Shown here piece after piece: positions 17,351 through 24,158 of a DNA stretch of 46,683 bases; the first letter of the stretch is position 1, and each line of letters starts with the position of its first letter. This stretch comes from an uncultured Eubacteriales bacterium. Its GTDB lineage: Bacteria > Bacillota > Clostridia > Oscillospirales > Acutalibacteraceae. The notes beneath the pieces were generated by a model that worked only from the letters and a program-made list of their open reading frames with translations, made no database searches and was not told where the DNA came from. Position numbers and translations under genes: made by a program. Location: assembly GCA_900315815.1 (NCBI GenBank), contig ONAS01000021.1, forward strand, positions 1 through 46,683, written 5' to 3'.

Positions 17351-17408
17351 GTTTTCAGGCTTCCTTTGATAAAGGGAGCGGTATCAGCAAACAATATTGA
17401 GGTGCTCC

Positions 17409-18476
17409 ATGATTTCCATCAAAAAACTGCAGGCGTTCCTGCCTGACGCATCCACCGCCGCGCTGATCACATCCGAGATCAACGCCCGCTATTTCACCCG
17501 GTTCAGCTTTACCGACGGCGCCGTCCTCATCACAAAGGACTACGCGTACCTGCTGTGCGATTTCCGCTATATCGAAGCCGCTCAAAAGCACGCAAGCCCC
17601 GATGTGAACGTCGTTCAGTTCAGAAAGCTGTTCGATACTGTCAATGATATTATTCTACAGAAGAATATTAAAACACTGATGATCGAGGAAGAATCCGTCA
17701 CCCTTGCGCACCTTTCATCCATGAGATCCAAGCTTAACGCCGAGCTTCTGACCGACAGCGGACTTTCAGAAAGGATCCGCGGCATCCGCGTGCTCAAAAC
17801 TGCCGACGAGATCGCCGACATCACCGAGGCGCAGCGCATCACCGAGCGCGCTCTGACCGAGCTGCTCAACCATGTCCGCCCCGGCGTCACCGAGCGTGAG
17901 CTGTCCGTTGAGCTGGAGCATCTGATCCATGTCTGCGGGGGAGAGCGGATCGCCTTTGAGCTGATCACGATCGCGGGCGCGAACACCTCGCTGCCTCACG
18001 GCGTCCCGGGAGATTACGCGCTCAGGGAAGGCGACTTCGTCACCTTTGATATCGGCGCTGTATACAACGGCTATCACAGCGATATGACCCGCACCTACGC
18101 TCTCGGCCACGCGACCGACAGGATGCGTGAGATCTACGATATCGTCTATCAGGCACATATGAGAGCCGCCGAAAAAATCGTCGTCGGCAATACGACGGGC
18201 GACGTCGATATCGCGGCGCGTGAGTATATCGAAGCAAAGGGATACGGTGAGTATTTCGGCCACAGCACAGGTCACGGCGTCGGTCTGGAGATCCACGAGG
18301 ATCCCCGCGTCTACAAGACGGATGCCACTGTCCTGCAGGACGGGATGGTGATCACCGACGAGCCCGGCATCTACCTGCCCGGAGAGTTCGGCGTCAGGAT
18401 CGAGGATATGTTCGCGGTCAGCGACAGCGGGAGCTGTTCTCTCGCACAGCTGCCGAAAGAATTGCTGATAATCTGA
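17409..18476 (+). CDS. Xaa-Pro peptidase, M24 family (YqhT-like)
   Basis: A 355-residue metallopeptidase of the M24 'pita-bread' family, predicted to cleave X-Pro bonds of peptides in the cytoplasm. An N-terminal creatinase-like domain (about 1-125) precedes the catalytic domain. The five metal ligands are recognisable in VTFDIGAVYNGYHSDMTRTY (two Asp), GHSTGHGVGLEIHE (His), ITDEPGIY (Glu) and VRIEDM (Glu). ATG 17409 follows GAGGTG at 17399-17404; an in-frame TTG at 17397 is less likely. It sits directly upstream of efp, as yqhT does in Bacillus, but efp here also has its own promoter. Confidence 0.93.
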   Translation: MISIKKLQAFLPDASTAALITSEINARYFTRFSFTDGAVLITKDYAYLLCDFRYIEAAQKHASPDVNVVQFRKLFDTVNDIILQKNIKTLMIEEESVTLAHLSSMRSKLNAELLTDSGLSERIRGIRVLKTADEIADITEAQRITERALTELLNHVRPGVTERELSVELEHLIHVCGGERIAFELITIAGANTSLPHGVPGDYALREGDFVTFDIGAVYNGYHSDMTRTYALGHATDRMREIYDIVYQAHMRAAEKIVVGNTTGDVDIAAREYIEAKGYGEYFGHSTGHGVGLEIHEDPRVYKTDATVLQDGMVITDEPGIYLPGEFGVRIEDMFAVSDSGSCSLAQLPKELLII

Positions 18477-18495
18477 GAATAATTCTTTATTCCTA

Positions 18496-18524
18496 TTGAT
18501 TTTTCGGCTTGAAGCCTGTATAAT
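18496..18524 (+). promoter_or_regulatory. Sigma-A promoter of efp
   Basis: TTGATT at 18496-18501 and TATAAT at 18519-18524 with 17 nt between them. The predicted leader is about 70 nt. It lets efp be expressed separately from the peptidase gene. Confidence 0.82.
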
Positions 18525-18602
18525 ACTTGTATTAAAATGCTTAGTCTGTGCGATTTTTGACAGCTTTGCTTTTAGGACTAAAAATTTTAGGAGGAAATGT
18601 AT

Positions 18603-19160
18603 ATGATTTCTGCTGGCGATTTCAGAAACGGCGTAACATTTGAGATGGACGGACAGGTAGTGTCCATTATCGAGTTCCAGCACGTAAAGCCCGGTAAAGG
18701 CGCGGCGTTTGTCAGAACAAAAATCAGAAACGTCATCACCGGCGCTGTTGTTGAAAAGACCTTCAACCCCAACGATAAGTACCCCACCGCTTTCATCGAC
18801 AGAAAGGATATGGAGTACAGCTATTCCGACGGCGACCTTTATTACTTCATGGATACCGAGACATGGGAGCAGATCCCGATCAACGCGTCCATCCTCGGCG
18901 ATAACTTCAAGTTTGTAAAAGAGAACATGGTCTGCAAGGTACTGTCCTACAAGGGCAACGTCTTCGGCGTAGAGCCGCCCAACTTTGTAGAGCTTCAGGT
19001 CACCCAGACCGATCCCGGCTTCGCCGGCAACACCGCGACCAACGCGACCAAGCCCGCGACTCTCGAGACCGGCGCTGAGATCAAGGTGCCGCTCTTCATC
19101 GAGGAAGGCGAAATGATCCAGATCGATACCCGCACCGGCGAGTATCTCGGCAGAGCATAA
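18603..19160 (+). CDS. efp: Translation elongation factor P
   Basis: A 185-residue EF-P, which enters stalled ribosomes at polyproline stretches and promotes peptide bond formation. It has the KOW-like domain and two OB domains. The modifiable loop PGKGAAF places Lys32 at the tip; Bacillus EF-P carries a 5-aminopentanol group on the equivalent Lys32, but no modification gene is seen nearby. The C-terminus has [10 protein letters not shown]. Two in-frame ATGs exist, 18597 and 18603; AGGAGG at 18589-18594 is 2 nt from the first and 8 nt from the second, so I chose 18603. Confidence 0.97.
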   Translation: MISAGDFRNGVTFEMDGQVVSIIEFQHVKPGKGAAFVRTKIRNVITGAVVEKTFNPNDKYPTAFIDRKDMEYSYSDGDLYYFMDTETWEQIPINASILGDNFKFVKENMVCKVLSYKGNVFGVEPPNFVELQVTQTDPGFAGNTATNATKPATLETGAEIKVPLFIEEGEMIQIDTRTGEYLGRA

Positions 19161-19326
19161 GAAACGCCTGCGTCCGGAGCCCTCGGATATAACGGATGAA
19201 ACGCGACCGCTCGTCATGAACGAGGTTCATGGAGAGTGGTTGGGTGAGCAGGAGTTATACGAGGATCAGCGCAGGACAACAAAGCGAGACAAGCGCCACA
19301 GGCGCAAACCGTAAAAGGAGACTGTT
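19161..19326 (+). other. Intergenic region between efp and the metal-binding-like gene
   Basis: This 166-nt gap has no clear promoter or terminator. It holds a short hairpin (CTCGT 19210-19214 with ACGAG 19220-19224) and a 32-codon open frame (19216-19314) with no ribosome binding site. The reading frame is also open into efp, and I do not regard it as a gene. AAAGGAG at 19314-19320 is the Shine-Dalgarno of the next gene. Confidence 0.5.
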
Positions 19327-19800
19327 ATGAATTTAACTGAAAGAATTGCCTATATCCGCGGTCTTGCCGACGGCCTCAAGCTGGACGGGGACAAGGATGA
19401 GGTCAAGGTCATCAACGCCATCATCGACCTGCTCGAGGATATGGCTTACGATGTGACCGATATGGAAGACATCGTTGACGACGTCTGCAATCAGGTAGAT
19501 GAGATCGACGAGGATCTCTCCGAACTGGAAGAGGAAGTTTACGGCGAGTATGACGATTGCTGCTGCTGTGACGACGAGGACTTCGATGACGACGACGTCT
19601 ACTACGAGGTCACCTGCGGCAAATGCGGTGAGGTCATCACCGTTGACGAGGACGTCCTGCTTGAGGGCGAGATCGTCTGTCCCAACTGCGGCGAGACGCT
19701 GGAATTCGATTTTTCCGAGCTGACAGATGATGAGTGCGAGTGCGGCTGCGGCTGTGATCACGATCATCATGATTATGCCGACGAGGACTTGATGTCATAA
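19327..19800 (+). CDS. CD1247-type protein with zinc ribbon and Cys/His/Asp-rich tail
   Basis: A 157-residue acidic protein of unknown function. Residues 1-70 form a predicted helical/coiled region starting MNLTERIAYIRGLADGL, as in the Clostridia family named after C. difficile CD1247. Three metal-binding-looking elements follow. Residues 78-81 are four consecutive cysteines inside an Asp-rich stretch. Cys97, Cys100, Cys118 and Cys121 make a CxxC-CxxC zinc ribbon. The tail has alternating Cys137/139/141/143 followed by His145/147/148. ATG 19327 follows AAAAGGAG. It is ended by its own terminator. Family assignment comes from the N-terminus; metal binding is inferred from composition. Confidence 0.78.
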   Translation: MNLTERIAYIRGLADGLKLDGDKDEVKVINAIIDLLEDMAYDVTDMEDIVDDVCNQVDEIDEDLSELEEEVYGEYDDCCCCDDEDFDDDDVYYEVTCGKCGEVITVDEDVLLEGEIVCPNCGETLEFDFSELTDDECECGCGCDHDHHDYADEDLMS

Positions 19801-19819
19801 TCTGATCACGAAACACAGC

Positions 19820-19849
19820 GGGAGGGCTTTTGCCCTCCCTGTTCTTTTG
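19820..19849 (+). terminator. Terminator after the CD1247-type gene
   Basis: An 8-bp stem pairs 19820-19827 with 19832-19839 around a TTTT loop, followed by TGTTCTTTT. Good stem, slightly interrupted T-tract. Confidence 0.82.
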
Positions 19850-19858
19850 TCCGCCGTA

Positions 19859-19887
19859 TTGACAACCGACGGTTTTTTTACTATCAT
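19859..19887 (+). promoter_or_regulatory. Sigma-A promoter of the kinase gene
   Basis: TTGACA at 19859-19864 and TATCAT at 19882-19887 with a 17-nt spacer. A run of seven T lies in the spacer. The predicted leader is only about 25 nt. Confidence 0.8.
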
Positions 19888-19919
19888 ATGGATGAACACA
19901 TTCGATAAGGAGGGCTGAC

Positions 19920-21341
19920 ATGCTTTGCTATAACTGTATGCGCGATAAGGCCGACGCGATGACCTGTCCGTACTGTCATGTCACCCGACTGCCCGACAGC
20001 GCGCCGCACCACCTGGTACCCGGCTCGATTGTCGGCAGACGCTACATCGTCGGCAGAGTGCTGGGCGAGGGAGGCTTCGGCATCACCTATATCGGACTGG
20101 ACAATATCCTGCGTATCCCGGTCGCCGTCAAGGAGTATTTTCCCCACGGCTATTCTCACCGCGACAACGCCACCTCCCGCGTGATCCCGTCCTCCTCTGT
20201 CAACTCTACGGCGTTTTTTCAGAAGGGCAAGGAACGGTTCCTCGTGGAGGCGCGCAACATGGCGCGCTTTTTCCGTGAGCCGGGCATCGTAGACGTCCGC
20301 GATTTCTTTGAGGAAAACAACACTGCGTATATCGTGATGGAGTACCTCGAGGGCGTCGATCTGCGCCATTATCTGCGCACTCACGGCACCATGTCCGCAG
20401 AAGAGGCTTTCACGATGCTGATGCCCGCGATGCGTTCTCTCGAGAAGATCCACAAGGCGGGCTTTATCCACCGCGATATCAGCCCCGATAATATCATGTA
20501 CCTGACCGACGGCAGCTTGAAGCTGATGGATTTCGGCGCCGCGAGGGAATTTGAGGACGAAAACCGATCACTTTCCGTTATGCTCAAGCCGGGCTACGCT
20601 CCCGAGGAGCAGTACCGCAAAAAGGGTGAGCAGGGTCCATGGACGGACGTCTACGCGCTTTGCGCGACCCTGTACCGCTGTATCACCGGCAAAACACCGA
20701 CAGAAGCGCCCGACCGCACCTTTGAGGACGATCTTCAGCGTCCCTCTGCGCTGGGCGTCGCGATCTCTCCCGCTCTGGAGAACGTGCTGATGTACGGCCT
20801 CGCCGTCCGCAAGGCCGATCGCTGTCAGAGCATGACCGAGCTGATCCGCCTGATCGAGGAGGCGATGGCACAGCCAAAGCAGCCGCAGGTGTATCAGCCG
20901 GCAGGAAATCCCTATGTGCAGCCGGCGGAAAATCCGTATCAGCAGATCGCTGATAACCCATATCAACAACCGGCAAATAATCCGTATCAACAGCCCGACG
21001 AAAACCCCTACCAGCAGCCCGCTCCGCAGTATATGCCCGTCGATTCCTCGGCGGATCCCGACGATCCGTATTCCGCGTTCCGCAACGAGAAGCTCGGCGA
21101 AGCCTTCGGCGGCTTCTTTGATAAGATCTCCGACAAATTTGTCGCCGATCCCGCCGCGCCGCCGCCCGCTCAGGAGGAGTTTTCAGAGGATGATCCCTAT
21201 CGCGCACTGCGCGGACCGAAGAAGCAGAAGAAGCATAAGCCGGTGGGGGATAACCCCTATATGCAGGCAATCTACGGCGCTGACAACGATCCCGCGTATC
21301 CGTACAGCGACGACCCGCATCACAACGGCGGCAGTCAATAA
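19920..21341 (+). CDS. Zinc-ribbon Ser/Thr protein kinase with NPYQQP repeats
   Basis: A 473-residue Hanks-type kinase. The N-terminus has a Cys4 knuckle (Cys3, Cys6, Cys16, Cys19). The kinase domain spans about residues 40-310: glycine loop LGEGGFGITY (48-57), ATP lysine Lys71 in VAVKEY, catalytic HRDISPDN with Asp186, metal-binding DFG with Asp204, and GYAPEEQY in the activation/APE segment. All catalytic residues are present. Next come five 8-residue units of the NPYQQPA(D/E/N) type (about 330-369), then DDPYSAFR and DDPYRALR. No transmembrane segment or PASTA domain is seen, so it is probably cytoplasmic. ATG 19920 has AAGGAGGG upstream. It is monocistronic; substrates are unknown and no partner phosphatase gene is nearby. 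Confidence 0.9.
   Translation: MLCYNCMRDKADAMTCPYCHVTRLPDSAPHHLVPGSIVGRRYIVGRVLGEGGFGITYIGLDNILRIPVAVKEYFPHGYSHRDNATSRVIPSSSVNSTAFFQKGKERFLVEARNMARFFREPGIVDVRDFFEENNTAYIVMEYLEGVDLRHYLRTHGTMSAEEAFTMLMPAMRSLEKIHKAGFIHRDISPDNIMYLTDGSLKLMDFGAAREFEDENRSLSVMLKPGYAPEEQYRKKGEQGPWTDVYALCATLYRCITGKTPTEAPDRTFEDDLQRPSALGVAISPALENVLMYGLAVRKADRCQSMTELIRLIEEAMAQPKQPQVYQPAGNPYVQPAENPYQQIADNPYQQPANNPYQQPDENPYQQPAPQYMPVDSSADPDDPYSAFRNEKLGEAFGGFFDKISDKFVADPAAPPPAQEEFSEDDPYRALRGPKKQKKHKPVGDNPYMQAIYGADNDPAYPYSDDPHHNGGSQ
20907..21026 (+). repeat. Five imperfect 24-bp tandem repeats in the kinase gene
   Basis: Five successive units encode NPYVQPAE, NPYQQIAD, NPYQQPAN, NPYQQPDE and NPYQQPAP. Codons differ between units (for example CCG/CCC/CCA for proline), so the repeat is old or selected at protein level rather than freshly expanded. 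Confidence 0.9.
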
Positions 21342-21355
21342 ATCCGATAACAGCG

Positions 21356-21398
21356 AACACTCCCGTGCATTTTTCATATGATGCACAGGGGTGTTTTT
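21356..21398 (+). terminator. Terminator after the kinase gene, abutting the yunB start
   Basis: A long imperfect stem (13 of 15 positions complementary) pairs 21356-21370 with 21381-21395 and runs into TTT. The 3' arm contains the yunB Shine-Dalgarno AGGGGTG (21387-21393), and the T-run touches ATG 21399. Confidence 0.8.
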
Positions 21399-22049
21399 AT
21401 GTTATGCAAGCCGAAGCCGTCCGCGCTCCGACGCCGGATCCGCCGTATCGTCTGTACGGTAACGGCGGCGGTGCTGATCCTGTCCGTCTATCTGGAATTC
21501 GCCGTCAAATCCCAGCTGACCGAGGTCGTTGCCGCGGGGATGAAAACGCTGTCCCAGCGCGCGGTAAATGCCGCCGTCATCGATTACCTGAGCGACAAGC
21601 CCGACATAGGGGAGAGGCTCACCGTTCCGCATACCGCTGAAAACGGCTCTGTGACGTCCGTGACCTCCGACCCCACCGCGATCAACAGCCTCAAAGCGTC
21701 GGTCTCACAGCTAGCTCAGGATTACATCGGGGAGCTTGCCGACCGCGAGGGCCTTTCCGTCCCGCTGGGCAGCTTTACGGGCTTCTTTCTGTTTGCCGAG
21801 CTCGGCCCCGATATCCGCATGAATATCGGCTCCCGCCAGACCGTGACCTGTTCGCTCAAAAGCACCTTTGAGTCTGCCGGCGTCAACCAGACGCTCCACC
21901 ATGTCATCCTCACGGTCGATGTGGAGCTGATCGTCTACAATCCGTTCATCATCCGACGCGCGATACATACCTCTGCCGATTTCGAGATCGCCCAGACCGT
22001 GATCGTCGGCTCCGTGCCGACTTACGCTCCCGGTTCGCTTTGGCAATAG
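21399..22049 (+). CDS. yunB: YunB-like sporulation protein
   Basis: A 216-residue protein resembling YunB, which in Bacillus is made in the mother cell under SigE control and is needed for efficient sporulation. It has a basic N-terminus, one transmembrane segment (about residues 18-36), then a conserved segment with TLSQRAVNAAVIDYLS, the LGSFTGFFLF region, and the C-terminal VPTYAPGS. I chose ATG 21399, which has AGGGGTG 5 nt upstream; in-frame ATGs at 21378 and 21381 have no ribosome binding site and would lie in the terminator loop. No SigE promoter could be assigned with confidence. Identification is by recognised family segments. Confidence 0.85.
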   Translation: MLCKPKPSALRRRIRRIVCTVTAAVLILSVYLEFAVKSQLTEVVAAGMKTLSQRAVNAAVIDYLSDKPDIGERLTVPHTAENGSVTSVTSDPTAINSLKASVSQLAQDYIGELADREGLSVPLGSFTGFFLFAELGPDIRMNIGSRQTVTCSLKSTFESAGVNQTLHHVILTVDVELIVYNPFIIRRAIHTSADFEIAQTVIVGSVPTYAPGSLWQ

Positions 22050-22092
22050 CCCGCCATTGACATTTTCACCTAGCCGCGCCGACGATATTCCT

Positions 22093-22116
22093 CAATATTT
22101 AGCGATAAAAATATTG
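22093..22116. repeat. 8-bp inverted repeat touching the miaB -35 box
   Basis: CAATATTT at 22093-22100 and AAATATTG at 22109-22116 form a perfect inverted repeat with an 8-nt spacer. The right arm overlaps the first three bases of the -35 box. It could be an operator or a weak AT-rich terminator for yunB. Confidence 0.55.
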
Positions 22117-22142
22117 AAAACGCTCATATCTTGTGCTATAAT
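22114..22142 (+). promoter_or_regulatory. Sigma-A promoter of miaB
   Basis: TTGAAA at 22114-22119 and TATAAT at 22137-22142 with a 17-nt spacer. Transcription would start near 22149, which rules out the earlier in-frame starts at 22131 and 22146 for miaB. Confidence 0.85.
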
Positions 22143-22178
22143 CATATGGATAATCGAATCATTATGGAGGATTATGCC

Positions 22179-23621
22179 TTGGCTGAACCGATCCCGATGA
22201 ACCCTGCGCAAAGTGAATATATCGAGCTGATCGCCGAGCTGATGACCATCCGCAAGCGCGGCGACGTTCCGAAGGCGTTTATCCGCACCTACGGCTGTCA
22301 GCAGAATGTCGCCGACAGCGAGCGCATCAAGGGGATGCTCAAGGCGGCGGGCTATTCGTTCACGGATACACCCGACGACGCGGATTTTATTCTGTTCAAC
22401 ACCTGCGCCGTGCGTGAGCACGCCGAGGACAGGGTGTTCGGCAACGTCGGCGCCCTGAAAAACCTCAAGCGCAGACATCCGTCCATCCTGATCGCCCTGT
22501 GCGGCTGTATGATGGAGCAGGAGCACGTGGCAAAGCGCATCCGCGACAGCTTCCCGTTTGTCGGGCTGGTGTTCGGTACGCACTGTATGCACGAATTTCC
22601 CGAGCTGCTGTACAAAAGCCTCGTCGACGGCTCCCGTGTTTTTGTACGCGACAACGACGATAAGCTGGTCCACGAGGGCATTCCCGTCGAGCGCGACGGA
22701 CGCATCAAGGGCTGGCTGCCGATCATGTACGGCTGCGACAATTTCTGCACCTACTGCATCGTGCCCTATGTCCGCGGGCGCGAGCGAAGCCGCAGACCCG
22801 AGGTCATCCTCGCCGAAGCCCGCGAAATGATCGAAAGCGGCTACAAGGATATCACGCTTCTCGGACAGAACGTCAATTCCTACGGCAAGGGACTGGATCC
22901 GCGTCCCACCTTTGCGGGGCTGATCCGCGAGATCGATCGGATCCCCGGCGATTACTGGCTGCGGTTCATGACCTCTCACCCGAAGGACTGTACCCGCGAG
23001 CTGATCGATACCATTGCGGAGAGCGAGCATATCTCCCTTCATCTTCACCTGCCGTTCCAATCCGGCTCCGACAGGATCCTCAAGGAGATGAACCGCCGCT
23101 ATACGCGCGAAAAGTATCTCGATATCGTCAATTACGCCAAGGAAAGGATCCCCGGCGTGTCCCTGACCTCCGATGTGATCGTCGGCTTCCCCGGCGAGAC
23201 CTATGAGGATTTTCAGGAGACTCTCTCGCTGATCCGCGAGGTCGGCTTCACCTCACTGTTCACCTTCATCTATTCTCCGCGCAAGGGGACTCCCGCCGCG
23301 GAGATGGACGACCCTGTCACCGACGAGGAAAAGGGACGCCGCTTCCGCGAGCTGCTCGACGTTCAGGAGCAGATCGCCGCCGAGCGGTGCGCCTCGATGG
23401 TCGGTACGGTCGAAAAGGTGCTGGTCGAGGAAAAGGCGAAAGCCGACGGCGTGCTGTGCGGCAGGACCTCCGGCAACATCATCGTCGAATTCCCCGGTGA
23501 CGACAGCTTGATCGGCAGCTTCTGCCGGGTACGCATTACCGAAGCCCGCAACTGGATCCTCCGCGGCGAGCTCGCGTGTTCCGAAGCGGTTCAAATATCA
23601 TCAATCAATAAATCAACATAA
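22179..23621 (+). CDS. miaB: tRNA-i6A37 methylthiotransferase MiaB
   Basis: A 480-residue radical SAM enzyme that adds a methylthio group to i6A37 of tRNAs reading UNN codons. The N-terminal UPF0004 domain supplies Cys40 (TYGCQQN), Cys76 (NTCAVRE) and Cys110 (CGC) for the auxiliary cluster. The radical SAM motif CDNFCTYC gives Cys186, Cys190 and Cys193. A TRAM domain ends the protein. I chose a TTG start at 22179 because GGAGG at 22166-22170 is 8 nt upstream; ATG 22164 overlaps that site. Followed by a ricA-like gene, as ymcB-ymcA in Bacillus. The enzyme's substrate is made by MiaA, whose gene is broken 5 kb downstream. Confidence 0.95.
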   Translation: MAEPIPMNPAQSEYIELIAELMTIRKRGDVPKAFIRTYGCQQNVADSERIKGMLKAAGYSFTDTPDDADFILFNTCAVREHAEDRVFGNVGALKNLKRRHPSILIALCGCMMEQEHVAKRIRDSFPFVGLVFGTHCMHEFPELLYKSLVDGSRVFVRDNDDKLVHEGIPVERDGRIKGWLPIMYGCDNFCTYCIVPYVRGRERSRRPEVILAEAREMIESGYKDITLLGQNVNSYGKGLDPRPTFAGLIREIDRIPGDYWLRFMTSHPKDCTRELIDTIAESEHISLHLHLPFQSGSDRILKEMNRRYTREKYLDIVNYAKERIPGVSLTSDVIVGFPGETYEDFQETLSLIREVGFTSLFTFIYSPRKGTPAAEMDDPVTDEEKGRRFRELLDVQEQIAAERCASMVGTVEKVLVEEKAKADGVLCGRTSGNIIVEFPGDDSLIGSFCRVRITEARNWILRGELACSEAVQISSINKST

Positions 23622-23636
23622 AAGGAAGGTTTCACC

Positions 23637-24044
23637 ATGGAAAATGCCATCAAACAGGCTCGCGAACTGGGCCGCGCTATTCAGAACGAAGATTTCTACA
23701 AGGAGCTTTACGCTGCCAAGGATAAGGCTGACGCCGACGAAGCGCTGCAGGCGCTGATCGCTCTGTTCAACCAGAAGCGCGTTGCCATCAATAACGAGGC
23801 GTGCAAGTCCGACCGCGATGAGGAAGTCCTGCACACTCTCAACGAAGAGATGCGCACCGTTTATTCTCAGATCATGTCCAACGAGAACATGATCGCCTAT
23901 AATAACGCAAAGCAGAATTTTGACACCGCGCTGAACCGCATCAACGCGATCATCGAGCAGTGTGCCGAGGGCGGCGATCCCGATACCGCTGACTTTGATC
24001 CCTCCTGCACCCACGACTGCTCTACCTGCGGCCGCTGCCACTGA
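23637..24044 (+). CDS. YlbF/YmcA-family protein (RicA-like) with Cys-rich tail
   Basis: A 135-residue helical protein of the YlbF/YmcA family. In Bacillus, YmcA, YlbF and YaaT (RicA, RicF, RicT) form a complex that holds [4Fe-4S] clusters and promotes RNase Y-dependent mRNA maturation and biofilm/sporulation pathways. Residues 1-108 are the helical domain (KQARELGRAIQN ... NAIIEQ). The C-terminus ends with Cys124, Cys128, Cys131 and Cys134, a CxxxCxxCxxC set suited to a metal or Fe-S cluster. It follows miaB by 15 nt with AAGGAAGG before ATG 23637, the same order as ymcB-ymcA. Which Ric subunit it replaces is unclear. Confidence 0.88.
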   Translation: MENAIKQARELGRAIQNEDFYKELYAAKDKADADEALQALIALFNQKRVAINNEACKSDRDEEVLHTLNEEMRTVYSQIMSNENMIAYNNAKQNFDTALNRINAIIEQCAEGGDPDTADFDPSCTHDCSTCGRCH

Positions 24045-24093
24045 TCGACGGCAAACGTCTGCTGCATGTATCAGCGGCGAAAACCGTCTACCA

Positions 24094-24142
24094 CCAACTG
24101 CCAACTGCCAACTGACAACTAACAACTGCCAACTACCAACCA
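24094..24142 (+). repeat. Seven tandem 7-nt repeats in the mutS leader
   Basis: The units read CCAACTG three times, then ACAACTA, ACAACTG, CCAACTA and CCAACCA without gaps. The array ends 5 nt before the mutS Shine-Dalgarno AAAGGAG. Confidence 0.95.
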
Positions 24143-24158
24143 ATAAAGGAGTGAGAAC

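Noticed and set aside
19216..19314. 32-codon open frame between efp and the CD1247-type gene
   Set aside because: No ribosome binding site, no family match, and the same frame is open upstream through the end of efp.
24094..24142. Heptamer array as a CRISPR
   Set aside because: Units are 7 nt and directly contiguous with no spacers; no cas genes are present.
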